A stretch of 64,000 bases of DNA, taken from assembly GCF_018255755.1 (NCBI RefSeq), contig NZ_CP073766.1, forward strand, positions 4,092,001 to 4,156,000, written 5' to 3'. Of the stretch, positions 57,160 to 64,000 are shown one piece after another. The position numbers were made by a program, and so were the translations under genes. The notes below the pieces were generated by a model. That model searched no databases and was not told where the DNA came from. It was given only the letters and a program-made list of their open reading frames with translations. The DNA is from Chitinophaga sp. HK235. Its GTDB lineage: Bacteria; Bacteroidota; Bacteroidia; Chitinophagales; Chitinophagaceae. Within the stretch, counting starts at the first letter, position 1. Each line of letters begins with the position of its first letter.

Positions 57160-57750
57160 ATGGAAGTAAATACAACGACCAGTTATCTGGAAAAAATAAT
57201 TGCCTCCCGCCGTACGGTGAAGCCCACCAGCATGAACGGTAAAAAAGTGGCTGACGATACTATACAGCAGCTGCTGCAGCTGGCTGACTGGGCCCCTACC
57301 CATGGCTATACAGAGCCCTGGCATTTTATTGTTTACAGTGGAGACAAAGTGCAGCAGTTTTGTGCTGACCATGCCGACCTGTACAAACAACATACTGCTG
57401 CCGACAAGTTCATCGCCGGCAACTACGACAAACTGAAAGACCAGGGTAACCTGGCCTCTCATGTTATTGCCATCTGCATGAAACGGGGCAGCAATCCTAA
57501 AATTCCTGTGATAGAAGAAATTGCAGCAGTATCCTGTGCCGTGCAGAACATGTGGCTGGGTGCCACTGCTCAGGGCATTGCCGCCTACTGGGGTTCAGGT
57601 GGTATGACCTACCACCCTGCCATGCAGGATTATCTGGGCCTGGGAGATGATGACCAGGTGCTGGGATTCTTTTACCTGGGTTATACCGACGAACCGGCAC
57701 AACCAGGAAAACGAATCAAACCATTGGCAGAGAAAGTAAAGTGGATGTAG
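57160..57750 (+). CDS. Nitroreductase-family flavoprotein
   Basis: The 196-residue FMN oxidoreductase of the YdjA/nitroreductase class has the FMN-binding start IIASRRTVKP and ADWAPTHGYTEPWHFIV (about 42-58), plus GATAQGIAAYWGSG near 145-158. It reduces nitro groups, quinones or enoates with NAD(P)H, and its natural substrate is uncertain. It is cotranscribed with the thioesterase gene. A palindromic repeat follows. Confidence 0.9.
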   Translation: MEVNTTTSYLEKIIASRRTVKPTSMNGKKVADDTIQQLLQLADWAPTHGYTEPWHFIVYSGDKVQQFCADHADLYKQHTAADKFIAGNYDKLKDQGNLASHVIAICMKRGSNPKIPVIEEIAAVSCAVQNMWLGATAQGIAAYWGSGGMTYHPAMQDYLGLGDDDQVLGFFYLGYTDEPAQPGKRIKPLAEKVKWM

Positions 57751-57758
57751 ATTTTTGA

Positions 57759-57810
57759 TTTACGATTTTGTGATTTAGGGATTGAGAGATTTTCTCAAAA
57801 TCCCTAAATC
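57759..57810. repeat. Intergenic hairpin repeat after the nitroreductase gene
   Basis: GATTTAGGGATT (57772-57783) and AATCCCTAAATC (57799-57810) pair perfectly, extended by GAGA/TCTC. The preceding GATTTACGATTTTGT adds more copies of the GATTT word. It lies between convergent genes. Confidence 0.75.
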
Positions 57811-57815
57811 ATCCA

Positions 57816-59384
57816 TCAGGATAAAATATACCCTTTGGCGAGGGTTTCGAAGGTTTGCAGTTGTTCGTTTACCCAACGTTCATCTTTAATCAGTTCAGTT
57901 GCCATGATAGCGGCAACGGCGGGGGCTATACGTAAAGCTTCCCTGGCATCCAGAAACAGGAGGCGTACCCTTCTGGCCAGGAAATCCGCAATATTCCGGG
58001 CCATTTCTTCTCTTACAGCCCATACTACCTGTGCTTTTAAAATATGATATGGTTCACTCAGTACTTCCTGCATATCAGGCTGGGTGGCTACCAACTGATG
58101 CAGATGCAGTGCATCGCTGCCGTAGAAATACCAGGGATCGTCCCAGTTGACATTAGGAGTGGCGCCATGAACCAGCATTTCCTGGGTTTGGGATTCTGTT
58201 TGTTTCCAGCGCAGGGATTTTTCCAGTTGATGTAGCACATCTTCCCCCATGCGGCGGTAGGTAGTCCATTTACCGCCAATGATAGTGATCAGGCCGGAGG
58301 CGGCCACGATGATTTTATGGCTGCGGGAGATCTCTTTGGTTTTATGTCCTTCTGCTCTGGCAGCAGCCAGTGGTCGCAGGCCTGCCCATACGCTGCGTAC
58401 ATCGCTGCGTTGGGGTGCCCGGACGAGGTATTGTCCGGCTGTTTGCAGGATAAAGTTGATTTCAGCTTCCAGCGCATGGGGTTCGAGACTGATGTGATTG
58501 ACCGGTGTATCCGTGGTACCTACTACCACCTTATTGTGCCAGGGCACCACAAACAACACACGGCCATCGCTGGTAGACGGTATCATGAGTGCATTGTGGC
58601 CGGGCAGGAAACTGCTGTCGAGTACCACATGAACACCCTGACTTGCCGCGATGGATTTCGGTGCGTCGGGGTTGTCCATTTCCAGGATATCATCTGCAAA
58701 AACACCGGTGGCATTGATTACCGCTTTGGTATTGAGGAAAATTTCCGGGCCATCATTTAGTGTATCCCTTACCGTCAGTCCGCTGATATTTCCTTCTTCA
58801 TCCTTGCGGAGGCTGGTGATTTTCATGTAGTTCAGCACAGTGCCGCCTTTATCGGAGATGGTCTGGGCCAGGTTGATGGCGAGCCGGCTGTCATCGAACT
58901 GGCCATCGTGGTACAGGACGCCGCCGGCGAGGTGATCTTTTTTCAGGGTAGTGAGTTTATCCAGGGTATCCTTGCGGGAGATGTGTACCGACTTGCCAAG
59001 GCTGAGATGTCCGGCCAGCCAGTCGTACATTTTAAGGCCGATCGTATACTTTATGTTTTCCCAGGCGTTGAAAGTGGGGATAACGAAGCTGAGGTTACGG
59101 ACGAGGTGGGGGGCGTTGCGGGCAAGGCGGCCACGTTCAATGCTGGCTTCTCTTACCAGGGACACATCGCCCTGTGCCAGGTAACGGACACCTCCATGTA
59201 CGAGTTTGGTGCTTTTACTGGAAGTGGAGGCCGCGAAGTCGGCCTGTTCCAGCAGCAGGGTACGATATCCTCTGGTGACAGCCTCCAGGGCGGCACCGAG
59301 GCCGGTAGCACCACCACCGGCCACAATAACATCCCATGGCTCCAGGTCTTTTCTCAGGGCTGCAACGATAGCTTCTCTTTTCAT
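57816..59384 (-). CDS. glpD: Glycerol-3-phosphate dehydrogenase (FAD)
   Basis: The 522-residue FAD enzyme oxidises glycerol-3-phosphate to dihydroxyacetone phosphate and passes electrons to the quinone pool. The dinucleotide motif VAGGGATGLGAALEA is at 21-35, and STKLVHGGVRYLAQGD and GGKWTTYRRMGED are family motifs. The length is normal. It is divergent from the mechanosensitive channel gene; no glpK or glpF is adjacent. Confidence 0.94.
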   Translation of the reverse strand: MKREAIVAALRKDLEPWDVIVAGGGATGLGAALEAVTRGYRTLLLEQADFAASTSSKSTKLVHGGVRYLAQGDVSLVREASIERGRLARNAPHLVRNLSFVIPTFNAWENIKYTIGLKMYDWLAGHLSLGKSVHISRKDTLDKLTTLKKDHLAGGVLYHDGQFDDSRLAINLAQTISDKGGTVLNYMKITSLRKDEEGNISGLTVRDTLNDGPEIFLNTKAVINATGVFADDILEMDNPDAPKSIAASQGVHVVLDSSFLPGHNALMIPSTSDGRVLFVVPWHNKVVVGTTDTPVNHISLEPHALEAEINFILQTAGQYLVRAPQRSDVRSVWAGLRPLAAARAEGHKTKEISRSHKIIVAASGLITIIGGKWTTYRRMGEDVLHQLEKSLRWKQTESQTQEMLVHGATPNVNWDDPWYFYGSDALHLHQLVATQPDMQEVLSEPYHILKAQVVWAVREEMARNIADFLARRVRLLFLDAREALRIAPAVAAIMATELIKDERWVNEQLQTFETLAKGYILS

Positions 59385-59555
59385 AAACGAGTTTTCGATT
59401 CCTACAAATTACTGCGTAAATATCTACCTCACAAGCATTCAGGGCATATGCCCCAAAAACTTAACGGACAGGTAAAGGAAATGTTCTGGCGTGTCAAACA
59501 TTTAGGCATAAAAAACGTTCCTGTAAGGGATATCATCCGTTCCCACACTATTCAT

Positions 59556-62132
59556 ATGTCCATTAAGGTTATATCCATATTGCAGCGTTGCTGCCGGCCC
59601 TTGCTGGTGTTCCTTCTGCTGATCATCACCTTACCCCTCAGCGCGCAGCGCAAAAAAAACACCCCCATCCCCGGCACTATTCACATGGTGACCATAGACA
59701 GTGCCACTATCCGCAAAAATATCAGCAAGCTGGCCCAGGACACCTCCAAACTCAAAAAATCTGATACCGCTGTTGCAGTTATCATCAGCCGGATAGAAAG
59801 TTATACGTTGCTGCTCAATCAGCTGATGAGCAGCCTGCGCCGCGGATTCGACACTGTAAACATCAGTAAGGAGATACCGCTGATAGATACATCCCTGGCA
59901 CTTATCCGCGAGAATATCGCCGGGCTGGGGCGTACTCCCAACGTCAACGATATTTACACCAACAAGGTGATGCTCGAACAACTACAGCGTAAACTCAGCG
60001 GCTGGCAGAACAATCTCTTTTCGTATTATAACCAGCTGGTAGCCATCAACGACACGCTACATTCCCTGCGCCAGGATACCTCCATGCGCAGTATTCCAGC
60101 AGAAGATGAGTTATATGGCTTCTACATAGGACAACTCACCCGCCTGATCGTCAAATACCGGTCAGTAGACAGTGCCAATAAAATCAACCTGATCAAAATA
60201 GGGCTGTTGCAAAACAAGATCGCCAACCGCTATATTGATGTGTCCAATCTGCTGGAAGACAGTGATTACCGGCTGGAGCAGTTTTCTGCCGATATGTTTT
60301 CGAAGGACTACCGCTACATCTGGAAACCGCATCGCGACAGTATCAACCCACTGGAATTTTTTCCGGTAGTACATCGTTCTCTTCACAAAAGCACCCGTGT
60401 GCTGACCATCTTCTTCTCCATACAGTGGCCGATATTCATCGTATGGATACTCCTTGCCACCCTCTTTGCCTTATGGATACGGAGTAATGTGCGTCATGTG
60501 CGGCGCAACCATCCTGAACAGGAGGCGGAAGCCATCCTGCAGCATGCCCGGTATGTACACCGGCATCCGATAGCCTGCACCATTATTTTCGTGACTACAT
60601 TGTCATCGGTACTGTCTGTCCGCTACCCTATCCTTTACACCGAGATCATCTGGGCGCTCACTATGTTTGCGCTCACCTATCTCTTCAAAACCGATCTACC
60701 CAAAACACTGTTCCGGCATTGGCAACTATTGATGGTACTGCTGTTCGTTTATTCTCTCAACAACCTGCTGATAGAAGTAACTTATGCCGAGCAATGGGGC
60801 CTGCTCATCAGCGCTGTTCTCTGTATATTGCTGGGTTTCCGCCTGTTGAAGGAAACCACCCTCATTAGTTTTGCCCAGCCAAAATATACCCGGCCTGTTA
60901 TCAAGATATTCATCGCCACCAGTGCATTCTCCCTGTTGATGGTACTGCTGGCACGTGTAGGCAGCGCCAAGATTTTCGGGTCCAGCGCGGTTGTGAATAC
61001 TGTTATGGCCCTGAACCTTTATGTACTGGTGAAGATATTACTGGAAGCGGTTTTTCTCCAGGTAGAAGCCAACAAAAACTCCAGCACTTTCATCTCCTTT
61101 ATGGACTACCAGGATGTGCAAACCAAACTGAAGACATTCCTGACCGCGCTGGCTTTCGTTGGCTGGCTCATCATCGTAGCCCGCAACCTTTATCTGTATG
61201 ATGCTATTTCTGCCGATATCAGCCAGTTTCTTTCTACCAGTCGCCATATCGGCAATTCAGACTTCACCTTCAGCAGCGTGATCATTTTTGTGCTGGTCAT
61301 ATGGGTTGCCTTTGTAGCCTCCCAGCTGATCGCCTATATGTTTGGCAATACCGGCCAGAGCGCCACCCCGACACAGAAACCACGGTTTGGCTCCACGCTG
61401 CTATTGCTGAGGCTGGCCGTACTCGCCGGCGGTATTCTGCTGGCCTTCGCCGCCTCTGGCATACCCATGGACAAACTCACGATCGTTATCGGCGCCCTCA
61501 GCGTAGGCATTGGCTTCGGTTTACAGAACATCGTCAACAACCTCGTATCCGGTATCATCCTGGCTTTTGAAAAACCTATAGAAGTAGGTGATGTGATAGA
61601 GGTTGGTCCCCGCTCCGGTATTGTAAAAGAGATAGGTATCCGTTCGAGTAAAATCTCCGCCTATGACGGTTCTACCGTTGTAGTACCCAATGCCGACCTC
61701 ATCTCCCAACAACTCATCAACTGGACCCTGACCAACCGTGCCCGTCGCGTCAACTTCATGCTGGGCGTAGGTTACGGCAGCAATATCGAACAGGTGACCG
61801 CCATCATCAAAAGCGCCTTCACCGACCAGGAAGGGATACTCGCCTCGCCAGAACCGGTTGTACAGCTGTCCCAGTTCGCCGACAACGCCATCAATTTCCA
61901 GGTGTATTTCTGGATCTCCGACCTCGGCAACGCCGGCGCACTACAAAGCCGGGTGCTGACTTTTATCTATGACGCTCTCAACAAAGCCGGCATAGAACTT
62001 CCTTTCCCACAACGTGATCTGCATATCCGCTCCATCGAAGAAGAAGTGCTGCTCAAGTGGAAAGGTGCTGCCACAAAGGATTCCAGCACCCCATCAACCG
62101 AAGCAGCCGATGATCAGGAAAAAAAAATATAA
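59556..62132 (+). CDS. MscS-family mechanosensitive channel with large periplasmic domain
   Basis: The 858-residue product has a signal peptide (MSIKVISILQRCCRPLLVFL...LSAQ), about 270 residues of periplasmic helical sequence, many membrane helices, and the MscS pore and beta domain near the C terminus. The pore helix region reads TIVIGALSVGIGFGLQNIVNNLVSG and the beta domain FEKPIEVGDVIEVGPRSGIVKEIGIR. This is the MscK/MscM-like layout, guarding against osmotic shock. The start at 59556 is chosen for its signal peptide; the frame is open for 216 codons upstream but overlaps glpD on the other strand. Confidence 0.92.
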   Translation: MSIKVISILQRCCRPLLVFLLLIITLPLSAQRKKNTPIPGTIHMVTIDSATIRKNISKLAQDTSKLKKSDTAVAVIISRIESYTLLLNQLMSSLRRGFDTVNISKEIPLIDTSLALIRENIAGLGRTPNVNDIYTNKVMLEQLQRKLSGWQNNLFSYYNQLVAINDTLHSLRQDTSMRSIPAEDELYGFYIGQLTRLIVKYRSVDSANKINLIKIGLLQNKIANRYIDVSNLLEDSDYRLEQFSADMFSKDYRYIWKPHRDSINPLEFFPVVHRSLHKSTRVLTIFFSIQWPIFIVWILLATLFALWIRSNVRHVRRNHPEQEAEAILQHARYVHRHPIACTIIFVTTLSSVLSVRYPILYTEIIWALTMFALTYLFKTDLPKTLFRHWQLLMVLLFVYSLNNLLIEVTYAEQWGLLISAVLCILLGFRLLKETTLISFAQPKYTRPVIKIFIATSAFSLLMVLLARVGSAKIFGSSAVVNTVMALNLYVLVKILLEAVFLQVEANKNSSTFISFMDYQDVQTKLKTFLTALAFVGWLIIVARNLYLYDAISADISQFLSTSRHIGNSDFTFSSVIIFVLVIWVAFVASQLIAYMFGNTGQSATPTQKPRFGSTLLLLRLAVLAGGILLAFAASGIPMDKLTIVIGALSVGIGFGLQNIVNNLVSGIILAFEKPIEVGDVIEVGPRSGIVKEIGIRSSKISAYDGSTVVVPNADLISQQLINWTLTNRARRVNFMLGVGYGSNIEQVTAIIKSAFTDQEGILASPEPVVQLSQFADNAINFQVYFWISDLGNAGALQSRVLTFIYDALNKAGIELPFPQRDLHIRSIEEEVLLKWKGAATKDSSTPSTEAADDQEKKI

Positions 62133-62223
62133 AAAAAACGGACTGTACATTTTGATTTTTCATTTATTAGCCGTTATCTTTGCACTCCCGTTTTGAGAAT
62201 GACTGTTCAAGACAGACGGAAAT

Positions 62224-62297
62224 GGCGAGGTAGCTCAGGTGGTTAGAGCACAGGATTCATAACCCTGAGGTCTCGGGTTCAAGTCCCGATCTCGCTA
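62224..62297 (+). tRNA. tRNA-Met (CAT anticodon)
   Basis: The 74-nt cloverleaf has the acceptor stem GGCGAGG/TCTCGCT with G-U pairs at its ends, the D stem GCTC/GAGC, the anticodon loop TTCATAA with CAT, and the T stem TCGGG/CCCGA with TTCAAGT. The discriminator is A; CCA is not encoded. A CAT anticodon could also be tRNA-Ile2. It follows the mechanosensitive channel gene. Confidence 0.9.
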
Positions 62298-62308
62298 CGA
62301 AAAGTTAA

Positions 62309-62342
62309 AAAATCCCATAGAATCAAAATTCTATGGGATTTT
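62309..62342 (+). terminator. Terminator of tRNA-Met
   Basis: AAAATCCCATAGAAT and ATTCTATGGGATTTT form a 15-bp perfect stem with a CAAA loop, 11 nt after the tRNA. It is followed by CATTTTG. Confidence 0.85.
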
Positions 62343-62666
62343 CATTTTGTATCTGTTTTATGTGTCGTATCTAATATGCATGTCGGCTATAATTAGGTTA
62401 GCAAGTATTTTTAAGGCCAGTAACCCACCTACTTTAAAATCATCTTTCATATTTCATCAGTTACTCAATGATAAGAGCCAGAAGATTTATTAAGTGCCCA
62501 ACTAAATAGATCTTAGCAATTATTTTATAGAAAAGCCCATTACAATACCTTAAAGACTTCTTACAAGGTAGCTTCAGGGGAATATAGACCAAGGTAAGTC
62601 AAATCACAAAAATGAAAATTCAATAAACAGCCCCCTGCAAGGAACTCTATTATCCCTGGTATGTAG
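62343..62666. other. AT-rich gap in the post-tRNA island
   Basis: About 320 nt with no supported gene or RNA. It lies between the tRNA terminator and a decayed gene, inside the region bounded by the tRNA-end duplication. Confidence 0.5.
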
Positions 62667-63284
62667 GACTTATCATTTGAATTTTCCGTAAATGCCTCCA
62701 GTATTCATCTTGCCAATTCATTAAATTCCATCTATTTTCCTTTCAAGACAAAGGATGGTTATTCAGATTCCTTCTATGCTCATATTATGGGTGATATGTT
62801 GAATTTTTATAAAAGTGCATCTGTTAAAGGGATTAGCTCATTCCTAGAGAACAAACGGAAAATCAACTCTGGTATTCTTCCTATAAATCTTATTGATGTA
62901 ATAGAAGTGAATGATTATATCCCGATAGTCGAGCTAGAAGAAGTCTTATCAAAAAATATAGTTCATTCCAAATAGTAAAAAATTAATTGAATCGCTTGCT
63001 GAGTTATCGGATGAGGAGCGAAGACAAAAGATATTGGAATACAATATTGAGGTAACTAACAAGATAAACAAAAAAAAGAAAAGTGAAAATATAATTGATT
63101 TAGGTTTGAACATCCTAATGGATTCAGCAGGAGCAGCAACAGGTTATGTTGCTTTAGGAACAACTTTTTCAATGTTAAAAATGGCGATGCAGATAAGGCA
63201 AATATTCATTATTTAACAAAAATAAATAGAGTCGCGCGAGTTAAAAGAAATATCCAAACGCAGCTTACTAACCAAGCAACTTAA
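62667..63284 (+). pseudogene. Decayed gene with two frameshifts
   Basis: Three overlapping frames read as one protein. Frame A (62667-62975) gives YFPFKTKDGYSDSFYAHIMG... and ...VELEEVLSKNI. Frame B (62962-63216) gives KKLIESLAELSDEERRQKILE... and GLNILMDSAGAATGYVALG. Frame A resumes near 63183 (DADKANIHYLTKINRVARVKRN) and ends at 63284. No ATG starts the first frame, so the 5' end is missing too. One hydrophobic segment is present. The family is not recognised. It is AT-rich compared with its neighbours, consistent with acquired DNA. Confidence 0.5.
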
Positions 63285-63321
63285 AGACAACAGGTCTGAT
63301 AGGAATGAGTTAAATAACTCG

Positions 63322-63335
63322 CCCGATCTCACTAC
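63322..63335 (+). repeat. Direct repeat of the tRNA-Met 3' end
   Basis: CCCGATCTCACTAC matches the tRNA end CCCGATCTCGCTAC (62285-62298) at 13 of 14 positions. The following GGTTAAAATCC echoes the bases after the tRNA (AGTTAAAAAATCC). This resembles an attachment-site duplication left by a site-specific integration. Confidence 0.5.
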
Positions 63336-63456
63336 AGGTTAAAATCCGAAAATCTTTTACAGTAAACGGTTTGCGGATTCTTTGTTTTAATGCGGTACCT
63401 TTCTACCAGCATATTAGTTGACCATCTTTTTATATCTTTCCTAAAAAATATTATCT

Positions 63457-63837
63457 ATGGGATTTTTTTCAGCGCTACTGGGCAATGCAGGAACAGTCAG
63501 TCAGGAAGAACTAGCAAAGGAATATGGTAAACTGCTGACTGATACAGAAGTGATAGAGTTAGGCTTTAAGTTGTTCAGGGATACTTTTATTTTTACGAAC
63601 AAGCGGTTGATATTAGTGGATAAGCAGGGCCTTACAGGTAGTAAAACGGAATATAAAAGTGTGTCGTATAAGAGTATCAGCCGGTTCAGCGTGGAGACAG
63701 CCGGTACTTTCGACCTGGATGCGGAGCTGAAGATCTGGGTGAGCAGTGAAGCAACGCCCAGTATTGTGAAGACGTTCAATAAATCAGTGAATGTATATGA
63801 AGTACAGAGAGTGTTGGCACATCATGTATTAGGATGA
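63457..63837 (+). CDS. Bacterial PH-domain protein
   Basis: The 126-residue cytoplasmic protein has a single pleckstrin-homology-like domain of the bacterial bPH type. It shows DTFIFTNKRLILVDKQGLTGSKTEYKSVSYKSISRFSVETAGTFDLDAELKIWV across about residues 41-94. The family's role is unknown; eukaryotic PH domains bind lipids or proteins, but this cannot be assumed here. It is monocistronic, closed by a strong terminator. Confidence 0.88.
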   Translation: MGFFSALLGNAGTVSQEELAKEYGKLLTDTEVIELGFKLFRDTFIFTNKRLILVDKQGLTGSKTEYKSVSYKSISRFSVETAGTFDLDAELKIWVSSEATPSIVKTFNKSVNVYEVQRVLAHHVLG

Positions 63838-63861
63838 GTACTATTAATCCCTCTCTTTTTT

Positions 63862-63896
63862 AAAAAATCCGGCTCACTTTAAGAGCCGGATTTTTT
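63862..63896 (+). terminator. Terminator of the PH-domain gene
   Basis: AAAAAATCCGGCTC and GAGCCGGATTTTTT form a 14-bp perfect stem with an ACTTTAA loop, followed by GTTT. It can act on both strands. Confidence 0.9.
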
Positions 63897-64000
63897 GTTT
63901 ACCGGAAGATCAGTTTATGTGAATTTGAGATATCAAAAAACTGCTAAAGCATTATGGCGCAAATTTATTAGCATGGCTGAAGAGGCTTACTGTGTGTGGT

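Noticed and set aside
58908..59555. A 216-codon N-terminal extension of the mechanosensitive channel
   Set aside because: It overlaps glpD on the other strand and would bury a normal signal peptide at MSIKVISILQ.

Overview
The window looks like a chromosomal segment of a Bacteroidota species, most likely Chitinophagaceae (Chitinophaga-like). The signs are promoters of the TTTG-N19/20-TAnnTTTG type, a type IX secretion sorting domain and a PorV-type protein, DUF1573, glutamine synthetase III, a fused 2-oxoacid dehydrogenase E1, and weak Shine-Dalgarno sequences. The genus is inferred from gene content, not from a database search.

Layout. 0.4-23 kb holds housekeeping and transport genes: glnN, an efp-accB-accC operon, mdh, MarR, four membrane transporters or membrane proteins, YebC, an orphan response regulator, a D-2-hydroxyacid dehydrogenase, fused E1, DUF1573, an aminotransferase and carA. 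24-41 kb is the S10-spc-alpha ribosomal cluster, all on the minus strand (rpsJ to rplQ, with secY, map, infA and rpoA). The str genes follow at 46.2-48.4 kb (fusA) and 53.1-54.0 kb (rpsG, rpsL), but the usual rpsL-rpsG-fusA-rpsJ order is split twice. Between fusA and rpsJ lie an array of tiny genes (41.4-43.2 kb), an outer-membrane beta-barrel gene, a polysaccharide deacetylase and a glycosyltransferase. Between rpsG and fusA lie a T9SS cargo protein, a PorV-like protein, a collagen-like protein and a cluster of DnaA boxes. 54-64 kb holds ilvE, rdgB, a thioesterase, a nitroreductase, glpD, an MscS channel, tRNA-Met, a small decayed island and a PH-domain protein.

Most notable. On the minus strand between rpsJ and the beta-barrel gene there are six copies of a ~34-nt element (GGGATTGCCGAAAACC, an A-rich stretch, then GTAGGCAT). 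Five of them stand 20-23 nt upstream of an intact ORF of 20-35 codons, and the sixth precedes a frame-broken remnant. Three peptides are short Leu/Ile-rich amphipathic helices (MDLLNQLL.., MNLLNQLL.., MLNTILAA..). Two are amphipathic helices followed by a Cys/His/Asp-rich tail. Four units end in convincing minus-strand terminators. This looks like an undescribed tandem family of micropeptide genes with a shared 5' UTR element; its function is unknown.

Other leads are a paired small-RNA-like element at 21.63-21.93 kb, a possible attenuator in the carA leader, an EF-P whose tip loop has Arg in place of the PGKG lysine, a shared C-rich promoter on the three split ribosomal segments, hairpins in most ribosomal intercistronic gaps, and an imperfect tRNA-end duplication flanking a 1-kb decayed island.
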